From Neostapfia colusana (taxonomy: Eukaryota > Streptophyta > Magnoliopsida > Poales > Poaceae): 64,000 bases of DNA. The position numbers were made by a program, and so were the translations under genes. The notes under the pieces are model-generated. The model made no database searches. It worked only from the letters and a program-made list of their open reading frames with translations, and was not told the DNA's origin. The stretch is taken from contig JASWHV010000005.1 in assembly GCA_030760725.1 (NCBI GenBank), forward strand, positions 94,060,622-94,124,621. The letters run 5' to 3'. Positions 11,516 through 24,114 of the stretch are shown in pieces (the stretch's first letter is position 1; each line of letters opens with the position of its first letter).

Positions 11516-14500
11516 TGTAAAAGCCCAAGAAAAGGGACTTGCAAAAACTTTTCTTCACCTCACAACACCACAGTTTTATTGTGGATATCATAGGAAAAAG
11601 TGTGAAGAGCAAGTAACCTCCATCAAAAGGATAATTAGAGGGGAAAGCCTTCACATTCACAAAGTACGATTTCTACACATGAACATGAGAGGTTGAGCTC
11701 ACCCCTAGGACTTAAAAAGTCTTGGGAGGGTTCAAGCCAAGTTTCATGCAAACCCAACACTTGTTGAGGCACTTTTGGAGGTATTTGAAAAGGAGGCCAA
11801 TTTGAATGTAAATTCAAATTGCAGCAACTTTCATCACTCAAATTCAAAAGTTAGCTTCATATTCAAACTCAGCACATTTTTCTGAGTTAGCCCACCAATT
11901 TTCATCCCTATTGGATTTCATCTTGTCGGGAGCTAAATTTGCAATAATTCAAAACTGAATTGAACTTCAGTTTAAACATGAAGCAAATTTAACCAAACAA
12001 AGTTTGAATTTGAAAACTCAAATTCAAACCAAGACTTGGGGGCTAAGTCTCCCATTCAATGTTCAGTAGCTGGGATATTTACAACAGAAAGGGGGAGAAG
12101 GAATTAGAGGGGAGAAGAGGGCCCACTGGTCAGCCACCCTGATAACCAAACCGACTCAGGCACGAAGTTGAACACCCCCGCGGGCGACAACGCACGGGGT
12201 CGACCCCGTCCCAACATGGCCGCGCGGTGAAAGCGCGGAGTCACCACGCCAGCACGATGCTCGCTCGGCTGTTTTCACGGTGCCCCGGCTGTCCCAGCGT
12301 TCCCCCTCCCACAATCGGCCCCTCGCGCAAACTTGTTCCTCGCCGCTCTCTGGTCGCCGGCGTCCGAGCAACCCAGGCACTCTCGTGCCGGGCAAGCAAC
12401 ACAAGAAAGAACCGCCTCGAGGTACTGATCACCACCGTACTGACCTCGCCCTCTCTCTCGCACGGTCAGCAAAGAATTTGGGGGATTAGTGTGTCGGGGT
12501 GTTTAGAACCGAACCATGCGAAATCCGGAAATTCGCAGCAAGTAGGCCACCACTCCTTAGGCCGAGCTAAAGACATGATCTAGACTCGCCCACGCGTCTC
12601 TGAGATCAGAAATCATCAAGTTTCATCGAGTATGGGCGATGTTCTTCGAGCTTTTTGCATCGGCGCCGATTTCCGGTCTAGGTCACCGGTGAGGTCGTAG
12701 TTGCAGTTGTTTTCACAGAGATCAGTGCCCATATACATGATCAGCGGGTGTCAGCGGAGCTCCCCGAGCAAACCGCATCGAAAAGGTGCAGGGGATGCTG
12801 AGTTTGACGTCGCCGGTGAGCTCCCGGCCGCTGTTGCCGTCGGGAGCACTGTTCCGGTCGTTGTCAAGCTCCGGTGAGGGCACCAGCATGTTCTCCGAGT
12901 CGAGTTAGGCACAGGCGGCGAGAATCAGCAAGATCCAAAGGCCGGAACCCCTCTCCGGCGAGAGCTCCGGCGAGAGCTCGGCAGCGAGATTGCGCGGGTG
13001 GCCGGAGGAAGAAGAAGGGGGGGAGGCCCCACGCGTCAGCGGCTGGAGGTAGCGAGCGGGATTCTCTGTGGTCCAGGATCCAGTGCGGCCGCGCGGGAAG
13101 GAGTCTATCGCCCCGTGTGGCTCGGCTCCAGCGGTCCACACATGTGTGTGGACCCACCCGCAGGATTTAAACATTTTTGGAATTTCCAGTTTTAGTTCAA
13201 ACTTCAAATGAATAGAACTTTGGCTAGGAAACTCCAAATTCGATGAACCAAATTTTGCTGAACTCAGAATTCTGAGTACTTTCCAGCAATACCAATTTCA
13301 GCTCATGAAAGTGGATAGTTTTCCAGAATTAAATCCCTAAATTTTAAACTGTTCGGAATTTTATCTGGAGAACTACTTTATGAAAAATTCTGAAATTTGG
13401 CTGAGAGGTTCACTAGAAAATCCCTAAATCCCAGTAAAATTTTTAGACTCATCCAAGTTCATTTAGTTACCCTAATGCGGTGATTAAGAGAACTGCCCTG
13501 AGAAAATAGAAAAATGTACAGAAACATTTTTCAGATTTTCTCAAATCTTAATTAGCGCATAACTTTCTGTAGGATTCTTCAAATGACATGAAACCAACTC
13601 CATTAGAACCATCCTAAATTCTAGGGTCCAGAAAGTAATGGTTGGAGCCATGAAAACCCCTGGAATTATTCAGAGGCTCAAATATTGAACCAAATGGGAT
13701 TTTATTTGTACAAGGTTCAAATGAACTTTGTTTCAAATGAAACTTGGTCAAGACTCTGGTTAGGACCCTACCAAGCCACAATAAAAATTTCAGAACCAAA
13801 GGGGAGGGCTAGCTAGAGTTATTAGTAAATAAGTATTCAAGTTTACACATTGCATTTAAATTTACATGTCGTATTTCATTAATCGTGTAGTCACTGAAGA
13901 AGAGACTCCGGAAGTGCTGGACTTCCTCTTTCCGGAAGAAGAGCTAACTACTGACCAGCAGCAACAAGGCAAGCCCTGGTTTGCATTAACCATTTTATAA
14001 GTTCTTACTTTGTTTACATGTGTCATATGAAGTAGGATTGTGCATTAGGTATAGGATGGATGGAACCCCACTCGCATAACCAGAATTTTTCCCTAAGAGT
14101 GATGGTAGTGTCTAAGACCTCGAGTAGACAGGATATGCTTAAATGTTTCATAGGACTTCGGTACAAGTCGAGTAGTTGGAATCTACTCGCGAGATAGGCT
14201 TGGGACACACGGGTTCGGTGGAGTGATGTGAGATCACTTTAGTAATGAAAATGAGACTTGGCAGGGCTTAGGGCGCAGCAAGAGAGAGTCTTGTGTGCGT
14301 GGCCCTGCCCGTGTCGATTGAGGACCGATCCGTGTGCGGCCCATGCTGATCAAGTTTGAACGTACCGAAGGCATATCGGATATATGGGCCCCGATAAACC
14401 GATGTAGCCTAAACCTCCGGGCGTCGAGGCATAGCACACCGATTTATAGGTGTAGGTTGAGGGCAGCAAGGTGGAAATCTGCCAATGGGCATAGAGAGAT

Positions 14501-15321
14501 GCTCCGTGTGGGGAATCTCCTGCTCGTTTCGGTGCGACCGGTTCGACGTTGGGGCTGTTGGGTGAAAGGTTGTCCCGTACGACATCGAGTGAGCGTGCTG
14601 TGCAGTTCCACGGATGGGCGTACGTGACGTGCTCTTTGGGTTTCCCTGCAGGTGTATATCGAGTCGATTCACCGTCCCTCGTGGTGAAGATTACCACTTG
14701 GTCACTGAGTCGTGACGTAGACTAATGTATGAAATATGATGATTCAATACTGCTGATTGATATAATTGCATTGCTACATGTGTGCCACCAAATATTGCTT
14801 ACTAAATTTCAGATTCTTGAACTGTTAACTTGTTGCTAAAAGTTGAACTAAGGATGAACTTGTAGGCGAGTCCATTTGTTGCAATATGACCATCCTATGT
14901 CATGGTATACCGCATGTAGAGTTTCATGCTTACGTGAGTCGGTTAAGCCTTGCTGAGCCTTCATACTCACGGTTGCTGCTTAAGTGTTTTTCAGGTGAGG
15001 AGCCACCCACGGACTCGGAGTACGAGTCCACCGGCGAGGGTTACCCTCCGTCGGGGACCACGGTTGAGTGGGAGCCGTACACGCCGCGCTGAGCTGAGAC
15101 GTGCAGCTAGTGTTTGCTAGATAGGCGGGCGTGAGTTGTACAAAAGAAACTTCTGCTGTGTAATAAAGACCCTAGTTTGTAACTGAGAAGTGTACTACTT
15201 TGTACAGTTCAGTTGTTTTTCCCATGTAATATAATGTGTTCTTATGACGTGTGCTATCGGGTGTCGCATCGCGCGGCACCACCCTCTGCGATCCTGGATG
15301 AGCGGATTCTGGTCCGCCACA
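11516..15321 (+). repeat. 5' LTR of element B
   Basis: It starts TGTAAAAGCCC and ends GGTCCGCCACA; 3806 bp. The segment from about 13340 on is repeated at 20258-22174 plus 28637-28725. Compared with that copy it lacks about 30 bp near 15108. Short open frames in the GC-rich part (12156-13237) overlap on both strands and look like chance. No gene is called. Confidence 0.92.
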
Positions 15322-15324
15322 GCC

Positions 15325-15336
15325 TGGTATCAGAGC
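15325..15336 (+). other. Primer-binding site of element B
   Basis: TGGTATCAGAGC lies three bases after the 5' LTR. It is complementary to the 3' end of plant initiator tRNA-Met, the usual primer of these retrotransposons. It is intact. Confidence 0.93.
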
Positions 15337-17170
15337 TGCATTGGGGATAGCACAGTAATTAAGGATTATATTATGGGAAAACTTAGGATTACGGTGAGGA
15401 TTCGGTAGTTGCCCAAGTAAGGACTATAATAGCATAGTTACTTAAAGTGGCAAAGACTAACCTATGTGTTATAATTCTGAATTTTAATTATGTAACGATG
15501 CACCTACGCTCTGGTAAGTATGGTAAGGAACGCCACCGAAAGCGGTTTAATTTCGGTTAGCTCTCCCTGACGAGGAACGTGGTTCAGGGATAGAGTCTCA
15601 CAGCTTGGTGTGAGACGTCAATATGAACCTCTTGGACTCTTAATGTTCCTGAGTTCATATGAAACGCTGATCCCTAGCGTGCATTAGGCAAGTAAGTGGA
15701 GACCCCATCGCGTGGTCAGTAACGCGAGAGTGTGTTCGTCTGGAAATAGCCCAGGAGGACATACGCAGCGCTTGCCATCGGCGTGCCCTGCAGGGCAGTA
15801 GGTGGTATCTGTTAGGTTGATAACATTCCCAACCGTGACGACCCGTTCATGACATACTCGGGTTCCCCGTCATGTGGTGTTGAAACACGATCACGTACCT
15901 TGAGATGTGACCTAACTCAAGGACGGCCGTATGACAATGATACGGGCGTTTGTATTTAATTTCAAATATGGAACTGCCTGAAATGGAAACAAAACCATTG
16001 AGTGCACCATTATTGTGTGATCTTTTGCAGGTACTAACCACGTATGTATCCGTGTAGAAAACGTGTGCGAGAGACCGTTTAGTGCCACATTTGAGACGTA
16101 TATGCCGGTATAATCCGGTTAGGATTTTCTTTTGTGAGGAACGTAGTACCGAGATATTGTAGGCACATGCATGAAAATAATTGATAACAAGGAATTAAAA
16201 TCTATAGGTTCAACATTTAGGACCCTGGTTGGGTATAAGAATGGGATAGTGCAGCAGGATAACCAAAGGGATGAAAAGCAGAGTGCTCTGTTTTGGGCAG
16301 CAAGGTTACTGAACTTTAACAGAGCACAACTCCCATGTCTTTTAGCCCAGGGAGGTGTGGTGTATAGTTCAGGAAAGGTATTTAAGTACTCTACAACTTT
16401 GTTGTAGACTCCCGGAGCTGAAACACACCTTAAGATGGCCTAAATCCCAGAGGAATGTAAAATGTCCAGAACCAGGACAGAGTTAAACACTCTCTGGACT
16501 GTTCTGTTTTTCAAACCTAACTCCCAGAAGAAAAATCTAAAATTTTCATATGGTACATCTTTAGAAAGAGTAGAAGATGTGTGACATCTTTGCAATTCAA
16601 AGCTCCTGAAATTTCAGCACAGAATTTAGTGGAAATCAGAGTTGAAAACAGCAACTTCCAAGGGAGGTGCTGTTAAAATTCTTCCAGAAATTCTGCTGAC
16701 TTTGAATTAGCATAACTTTTTAACCAAAGATGATCTGGGGGCACATGAATACTCGTTGGAAAGATTTTGAAGTTAACTTTAACTTTGGTATTCAACTTGA
16801 GTCATGAAAATGCCCAGAACCAGATCAAAATTTGGAATAGGTAGAAACTGGTCATTCTGACAGAAGAATGACAGTTGAACTCATTGGAGAGGGTGTTGGA
16901 CCCTAAGGGTGGTATACGTGATGACAATGCGATAGTAATACCTCGTGGTGACCAAACCTAGTTATGGTGAGCTTCCAAAGTGGAGGTTCATCAACTTGGA
17001 CGTAACTAGTTTGTATTTGGTCTGGTAATGGTGTAGCTTGTGCAAAGTTATTACATTATCTACTTACGAGATGTATCGTATGTTTTATTGTCATTATGTT
17101 TTTACGCCTATTTTTATGGGGCTGCATGCAAAATGTTGCGGGACTGATGATTATTGTCGTGTGGTTGCAG
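15337..17170 (+). other. Untranslated leader of element B
   Basis: It aligns in order with leader A. It carries TCTCACAGCTTGGTGTGAGA (15596-15615), the palindrome GCCCTGCAGGGC (15785-15796) and GCCGGTATAATCCGGT (16104-16119). The AT-rich second half has the repeated 'gagtgctctgtt...' block also seen in A. It ends in GTGGTTGCAG directly before the gag ATG. No credible ORF is seen. Confidence 0.8.
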
Positions 17171-18400
17171 ATGGTTCGTACTAGGACCACGCACGAGGTT
17201 GGTGGCTCTAGCCAACAGGGAGGTGATGACTCCCAGCCACCGGCCTACAACAGCACCCCGCAGCAGGAGCCACCACCGCCGCCTCCGCTTACTTTAGCGG
17301 ATGTGATTGCGGCACTGGTGGGAGGTCGTGAGGAGCAGACCGACCTGCTCCGCATGATCGTGCAGAATACGTCCCAGGCGGGGGGACGTCAAGAAAGAGG
17401 GCCTCGTGAGCCCCGTGAAGTGTCGTACTCGGATTTCATGAGTACGCACCCTCCAGTGTTCACCGAAGCCGAAGAACCACTGGAGGCGGACAACTGGCTG
17501 CGGACCATCGAGTCCAAGTTCAGGCTGCTCCAATGTATGGAGTGGCAGAAGACTCTGTTCGCAGCGCAGCAACTCCACGGTGCCGCTGGTGCGTGGTGGG
17601 CGAATTATGTCGCCTCACGTCCGGCTGGCCATGCCGTGGAATGGCAAGAATTCCGGGAGGCGTTCCGCGCCTACCACATCCCTCCCGGAATAATGAAGAA
17701 GAAGTTCCAAGAATTCTTGGAGCTGAAGCAGGGCGGGAGGAGTGCCCACGACTACTCCCGTGCCTTCAACCATCTGGCGCAATATGCGTCAGACTACATC
17801 TCCACCGAGGAGAAAAAGCGGGAGCACTTCTATCGGGGGGTTACACCCCGAGATGAAGACACATCTCGTGCAGTGGAATCGCGGCACATTCAATGACTTA
17901 GTCAATGCCGCGATTATGCAAGAGGATGCTCAGCGGGAGTTGGCAGCTGAGCAGAGGAAGCGCAGCGCTCCACCTAGCAGCGGTGGTGGCGCGCCTCAGA
18001 AGTACCGTATGGTGTATCGGACACCATCCGGGCAGCCGTGGCATCCACCGGCGCGACCTCAACGGTTCGGGGGACGTTCGTTTCAGTCACCTCCGTTCCG
18101 TCCGCCGATGCCACCACCAAGACAGCAGCAGCAACAGCAGCAGCAGACGGTACCCCGGGCGTTTCCACCACCACAACGCGCCCCGGGATTCTGTCCACCG
18201 ATCAGCGGGGGACCGCCCTGTTTTACCTGCTTCACGTGTGGCCAGGCGGGCCACTTCGCGAAGGACTGTCCCCAGGGGCAGCAGAGCAGCGGGCAAGCCC
18301 AGTTCCAGGGCGGTGCTCGAGGCCGACCTCCGGTGAGGAAGGTGGGTCAGCGGACTGGGGGTGTCCGCGACCTCGACAATGAGGTCGCCCCAGAAGGAGA
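17171..18400 (+). pseudogene. gag of element B, one frameshift
   Basis: The ATG follows TTGCAG directly. The protein begins MVRTRTTHEVGGSS, then has a Gln/Pro-rich stretch, the gag core (STHPPVFTEAEEPLEADNWL, AAQQLHGAAGAWWANY) and HFYRG. At about 17838 a run of six G shifts the frame; the sequence continues in the other frame with HPEMKTHL. Further on there is a polyglutamine tract from CAG repeats (about 18121-18148) and a CCHC knuckle with C-F-T-C-G-x3-H-x4-C near 18235, preceded by a duplicated CFT. Apart from the frameshift, the reading is open. Confidence 0.88.
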
Positions 18401-20257
18401 CAACGTGCTGGCGGGTACGTTTACACTCAACAATCAAGCCATCGTCATATTATTTGATTCTGGTGCAACCCACAGCTTTATAAGTGCATCCTATGTGGCT
18501 AAGCATCAAATGCAAGTCTTTCCAACCGACTGTACTTATATGATCTGCTCACCGGGAGGGAAGATTTCAGCTAATATGATGATTCCAAAGGCACCTTTGT
18601 GCTTAGGTGGGAAACTATATCCCACCACTTTGATAATCCTTATGGGACAAAAGATTGATGCAATCTTAGGGATGTCATGGCTACAATACCATGGCGCTGT
18701 CCTAGAGACTCAGACACGGACGGTTCATTTAAACTCTTCCTTCCACCGTCCACATTCCATGGTGTTAGACACGCCAGTCCGGGAGGTGTTGGCAATTAAT
18801 AATGCTGAAGCTCTCAAGTTAGAAGACATCCCCGTAGTCCGGGAGTACCCCGACGTGTTTCCGGATGATTTTCCGGGCATGTCACCTGAGCGGGATGTCG
18901 AGTTCAAGATTGAACTTGCACCCGGGACTACGCCTATATCACGGTGACCATACAAAATGGCTCCAAATGAGCTGGCTGAACTGAAAGAACAGCTCAATGA
19001 TCTATTGAGCAAGGGTTTCGTTAGGCCGAGTTCCTCGCCTTGGGGATGCTCGGCGCTGTTTGTAAAGAAGAAGGACGAAACCCTGAGGCTGTGTGTGGAT
19101 TACCGGCCACTCAACGCCGTCACCATCAAGAATAAGTACCCACTGCCCCGCATCGATATATTGTTTGATCAACTTGTGGGTGCAAGTGTGTTCTCGAAGA
19201 TGGACCTTCGCTCTGGATATCACCAGATAAAGATCCGGGCGGAGGATATCCCAAAGACGGCTTTCTCGACGAGATACGGATTATATGAATATCTCGTCAT
19301 GTCTTTTGGTCTCACAAACGCTCCAGCCCATTTCATGTATCTCATGAACTCGGTGTTCATGCCGGAGCTGGACAAGTTCATGGTAGTGTTCATCGACGAT
19401 ATCTTGGTTTACTCCAAGACAGAAGCCGAACATGCCAAACACTTGCGGATCGTTCTTCAACGATTGCGAGACCACAAGCCCTACTCCAAGTTCAGTAAAT
19501 GCGAGTTTTGGATCAGCCAAGTGCCATTCTTGGGACATATCATCTCAGCAGAAGGCATTGCGGTTGACCCAAGCAAAATAGAGCAAGTGCTGAAATGGAA
19601 AGCTCCCACTTCAGTCCGTGAAGTCAGAAGCTTCCTTGGGTTAGCGGGATACTACCGGAGATTCATTCCAAGCTTCTCCAAGCTCGCTAAACCAATGACA
19701 GAATTGCTGAACAAAAGGGACGAAATATGTTTGGAACACGGCGTGTGAAGGAGCGTTCCAAGCATTGGTGAAGCATCTCACCACAGCCCCGGTCTTAGCT
19801 CAGCCGGATACAACAAAGCCCTTCGATGTGTATTGTGACGCGTCCGGTATTGGGCTTGGCTGCGTGTTGATGCAGGAAGGACGTGTGGTCGCTTATGGCT
19901 CACGCCAGCTTCGGAACCATGAGCAGCATTATCCGACTCATGATCTTGAGCTTGCTGCCATGGTGTTGGGGCTAAAAATGTGGAGGCCCTATCTCCTGGG
20001 GAATTTGGTGCACCTCTACACCGACCACAAGAGTTTAAAATACATTTTCACCCAGAAGGAGCTGAATATGAGGCAAAGGAGGTGGTTAGAATTAATCAAG
20101 GACTATGAAATTGAGATCCACTACCACCCCGGCAAGGCAAATGTGGTTGCCGACGCGCTGAGTCGGAAGTCACATGTCCATCACCTCACCATTACACCGG
20201 TGGAGGAGGAAGAGCCAAGTTTATACTTGGTTCCTTATGGATCGCTGTACAACAAAA
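18401..20257 (+). pseudogene. pol of element B (protease, RT, part of RNase H), truncated
   Basis: Protease has LFDSGATHSFI (about 18448). RT has PSSSPWG, the catalytic FIDDIL (about 19390-19412) and FLGHII. RNase H has YCDASGIGLG and YTDHKSLKY. A TGA at 18945-18947 replaces an Arg codon (CGA in related copies). A frameshift lies near 19725, before the RNase H part. The frame ends at about 20258, where the sequence runs into mid-LTR. Integrase and chromodomain are absent, so the element could not have moved on its own after this deletion. Confidence 0.9.
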
Positions 20258-22174
20258 TTTAAATTGTTTGGAATTTTATCTGGAGAACTACTTTATGAAA
20301 AATTCTGAAATTTGGCTGAGAGGTTCATTAGAAAATCCCTGAATCACAGTAAAATTTTTAGACTCATCCAAGTTCATTTAGTTACCCTAATGGGGTGATT
20401 AAGACAACTGCCCTGAGAAAATAGAAAAATGTACAGAAACATTTTTCAGATTTTCTCAAATCTTAATTAGCGCATAACTTTCTGTAGGATTCTTAAAATG
20501 ACATGAAACCAACTCCATTAGAACCATCCTAAATTCTAGGGTCCAGAAAGTAATGGTTGGAGCCATGAAAACCCCTGGAATTATTCAGAGGCTCAAATAT
20601 TGACCAAATGGGATTTTATTTGTACAAGGTTCAAATGAACTTTGTTTCAAATGAAACTTGGTCAAGACTCTGGTTAGGACCCTACCAAGCCACAATAAAA
20701 ATTTCAGAACCAAAGGGGAGGGCTAGCTAGTGTTATTAATAAATAAGTATTCAAGTTTACACATTGCATTTAAATTTACATGTCGTATTTCATTAAACGT
20801 GTAGTCACTGAAGAAGAGACTCCGGAAGTGCTGGACTTCCTCCTTCCGGAAGAAGAGCTAACTACTGACCAGCAGCAACAAGGCAAGCCCCGGTTTGCAT
20901 TAACCTTTTTATAAGTTCTTACTTTGTTTACATGTGTCATATGAAGTAGGATTGTGCATTAGGTATAGGATGGATGGAACCCACTTGCATAACCAGAATT
21001 TTTCCTTAAGAGTGATGGTAGTGTCTAAGACCTCGAGTAGACAGACTATGCTTAAATGTTTAATAGGACTCCGGTACAAGTCGAGTAGTTGGAATCTACT
21101 CGCGAGATAGGCTTGGGACACACGGGTTCTGTGGAGTGATGTGAGATCACTTTAGTAATGAAAATGAGACTTGGCAGGGGTTAGGGCGCAGCAAGAGAGA
21201 GTCTTGTGTGCGCGGCCCTGCCCGTGTTGATTGAGGACCGATCCGTGTGCGGCCCACGCTGATCAAGTTTGAATGTACCGAAGGCATATCGGATATATGG
21301 GCCCCGATAAACCGATGTAGCCTAAACCTCCGGGCGTCGAGGCATAGCACACCGATTTATAGGTGTAGGTTGAGGGCAGCAAGGTGGAAATCTGCCAACG
21401 GGCATAAAGAGATGCTCCATGTGGGGAACCTCCTGCTCGTTTCGGTGTGACCGGTTCGACGTTTGGGCTGTTGGGTGAAAGGTTGTCCCGTACGACATCG
21501 AGTGAGCGTGCTGTGCAGCTCCACGGATGGGCGTACGTGACGTGCTCTTTGGGTTTCCCTGCAGGTGTATATCGAGTCGACTCGCCGTCCCTCGCGGTGA
21601 AGAGTACCACTTGGTCACTGAGTTGTGACGTAGACTAATGTATGAAATATGATGATTCAATACTGCTGATTGATATAATTGCATTGCTACATGTGTGCCA
21701 CCAAATATTGCTTACTAAATTTCAGATTCTTGAACTGTTAACTTGTTGCTAAAAGTTGAACTAAGGATGAACTTGTAGGCGAGTCCATTTGTTGCAATAT
21801 GACCATCCTATGTCATGGTATACTGCATGTAGAGTTTCATGCTTAGGTGAGTCGGTTAAGCGTTGCTGAGCCTTCGTGCTCACGGTTGCTGCTTAAGTGT
21901 TTTTCAGGTGAGGAGCCACCCACGGACTCGGAGTACGAGTCCACCGGCGAGGGTTACACTCCGTCGGGGACCACGGCTGAGTGGGAGCCGTACACGCCGC
22001 GCTGAGCTGAGACGTGCAGCTAGTATGGGTTGCTCTAGGGCTGGGCAACCGACTTTTGCTAGATAGGCGGGCGTGAGTTGTACAAAAGAAACTTCCGCTG
22101 TGTAATAAAGACCCTAGTTTGTAACTGAGAAGTGTACTACTTTGTACAGTTCAGTTGTTTTTCCCATGTAATAT
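20258..22174 (+). repeat. Truncated 3' LTR of element B, left part
   Basis: It matches 5' LTR B from about 13340 onward, base for base with few changes. The join with pol is at 20255-20262, around the short shared sequence AAATTTAAA. It is split at 22174/22175 by CACTA element T1 and ends with 28637-28725 (to GGTCCGCCACA). It has no gene. Confidence 0.92.
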
Positions 22175-22189
22175 CACTACAGGAAACTG

Positions 22190-22694
22190 AACTATTTTCG
22201 TGTGCCAAATACATTTTCGTCGGCCCTCACGAAAACAGGTTTATTTTCGTGGGCTAGTATATAGCTCACGAAAATAAGACATATTTTCGTGGGTTACGTA
22301 GTAGGAACACGAAAATGAAAATTATTTTCGTGAGTTAGGGGGGTGGCACACGAAACTGAAGTATTTTCGTGGGTTAGAAGCTAGCTCAAGAAAATAATTA
22401 CCCTATTTTCGTGGGTTAAATATTAGCTCACGAAAATCTTGTCTTAATTTCATGGGTTTACTGTTAGCTCACGACAATACACAAACAATGGAACTACTTT
22501 CATGGGTTTCCGCGGGGCTCACGAAAATAATGTAATCTATTGTCGTGGGTTTCTGTGCAGCGCACAGAATTATATGCTATTGTCGTGGGTTCTTTAAAGC
22601 GCACGGAAATAATGGACGTACTTTCGTGGGTTTGAACCGGGCGCACGAAAATAACTGAAATTTTCGTGGGTTCTGTCGTGGCTCACGAAAATAA
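22190..22694. repeat. Left subterminal repeat array of T1
   Basis: There are about 13 units of roughly 35-42 bp. Each is an imperfect palindrome: ATTTTCGTGGGTT, a short variable loop, then GCTCACGAAAAT. Some units carry TG or CA in place of CG (for example 'tttCATGGGTT'). In the En/Spm family, subterminal motifs are bound by the element's DNA-binding protein; that this applies here is inference. Confidence 0.9.
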
Positions 22695-23227
22695 AGGAGT
22701 TTTTCTTCGACCTAGCCGCGCCGCCAGCAGTTTCCTCGACACAGCAGCGCCGCTCCGCACCCGCACCCAACGCCGTGAGCGCCGCCGCGCCGTTGCCGCC
22801 AGAGGAGGCTGCCCCGGCTGAGCCCCGGCCCACCCCGCGCCCCGGACGGCTCCGGTGCGCCGGCCGCGCCGCGCGCCACAGAGCCGCCGGCCGCGCCGCG
22901 CGCCACAGAGGCGCTGGGCACGCTGCGCCGGCCGAACCAGGGCCACACCGCCCCCGAGAGAGCTCCGGTGCTCCGGCCGCGCCACGCCGCCCGGCCACAG
23001 GGCCCCTCCGGTGCGCCGGCCGCGCTGTTCGGAGGCAGCCCCACGCCGCCCGGCCACAGGGCCCCTCCGGTGCTGCGTCACATTTTGAGCCTGTCGACCG
23101 CCGCACATCGCCGCCTCTGCGCCGAGCCCGCCCCGTCCACCGCCACCACTCCTGCGAGCCTGCCGGCCGCCGCACATCACCGCCTCTGCCCCGAGCCCGC
23201 GCCAGCCGCCGCGTCCCCCGAGTGTAG
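22695..23227 (+). other. GC-rich segment of T1
   Basis: The composition changes sharply to GC-rich, with internal direct repeats ('cggccacagggcccctccggtg' appears more than once, in variants). Overlapping open frames on both strands have low-complexity Ala/Arg/Pro content and no recognisable domain. I read it as promoter or 5' untranslated sequence. 23221-23230 (gtgtAGGTATGT) could hold a splice donor. Confidence 0.5.
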
Positions 23228-24030
23228 GTATGTATGATATACATAATCAAAATTTGTTTTTGTTCAATAGAAAGCAACCCGACCCGATGAGTGGAAATTC
23301 TGCAGTAGCTACAGTGAAATATATATTGAGTTGCACCGCCATTTTGTTAATGAAATATATATTGAGTTGCAAATTATGTAATTCATTTTATGTCTGTCTT
23401 TTTATCTACCACATGCATGTACATCTTAGATCCACATGATGACCCACATGTCTTAGTGCCCCGTGCGCATGGCTCAAAGCAAGGTCCAAATGGTATCAAA
23501 ACTTTTTTTGAAATTCGAAATAGCCTCATCAAAGTCTTAGTGCTCCGTCCGCATGCCAAAAATGTCCTAAGTAGAAGAGACAATACCTACGCGTCTACAG
23601 CCGCACTTGGGCCCTTGATTGCACATGCTGTTGTTATTATTCTTGTGTGTCTGTTGTTTTGTGTTTTTTTTTGCAAACTCAAAAACAGAGATTGTGCATC
23701 GAACACCTTTTCCGTAGTTAGCCTCTCCTCACTGGTCGCTAGCTCACCGATCACTAGCTCAAGCGAGCGGAACGACCAGAGCTGGATGCGTACGATGCCG
23801 GCGTCTTCACATCTTTTGGCATGGTGCTCGCCGTTTGCGTCCTCGTCCAGCGAGCTGCTCGGGCTCTCTCCGCCGTCTTGTCCGGGTGATGGCTTCCGAC
23901 GCTTCTGCCTCTCGACGCCGCCGAGGAGCTCACTGTCTCTCTCGTTCTTTTCTACTGTCTCTCGTTCTTATCTCTCTCTCGTAAATTACTTTAAAAAGTA
24001 AGATTCACGTAACCTATACAATATGCGACA
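23228..24030. other. Spacer of T1 with possible captured coding fragment
   Basis: No CACTA domain is visible. A plus-strand open frame (23390-24001, 203 codons) includes a hydrophobic stretch near its middle (HAVVIILVCLLFCVFF) but resembles nothing I know. On the minus strand, about 23943-23727 is open with gene-like codon use (…GESPSSSLDEDANGEHHAKR…). It is bounded by an AG upstream and a GGTGAG downstream, like an exon. It might be a captured host fragment; the evidence is weak. Confidence 0.3.
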
Positions 24031-24034
24031 CCCG

Positions 24035-24089
24035 TTTCGGACCGGCCCGTCTCACATGCGTTCCGCATGTGAGTCGTGTAGGTCCGAAA
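24035..24089. repeat. Short two-step hairpin in T1
   Basis: TTTCGGACC (24035-24043) pairs with GGTCCGAAA (24081-24089). Inside, CTCACATGC (24051-24059) pairs with GCATGTGAG (24065-24073). Confidence 0.85.
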
Positions 24090-24114
24090 TTGTCCCTTTT
24101 TGGACATCCTTGGA

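Noticed and set aside
12227..12583. 118-codon frame in LTR B
   Set aside because: Overlaps open frames on the other strand, and the region is absent from the truncated 3' LTR. No protein similarity seen.
15325..15336. tRNA-like match TGGTATCAGAGC
   Set aside because: Only the 12-base primer-binding site beside an LTR, with no tRNA fold around it.
22190..22694. Regularly spaced repeats that could look like a CRISPR array
   Set aside because: Units are palindromic CACTA subterminal repeats with short loops, next to CACTA termini, in a plant-type sequence.
22594..23277. 227-codon minus-strand frame in T1, and overlapping plus-strand frames
   Set aside because: Low-complexity Arg/Ala/Gly from GC-rich direct repeats. 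Several frames on both strands are open at once.
23390..24001. 203-codon frame with a hydrophobic segment in T1
   Set aside because: No recognised domain, no relation to CACTA genes, and its composition shifts midway. Described only as spacer.
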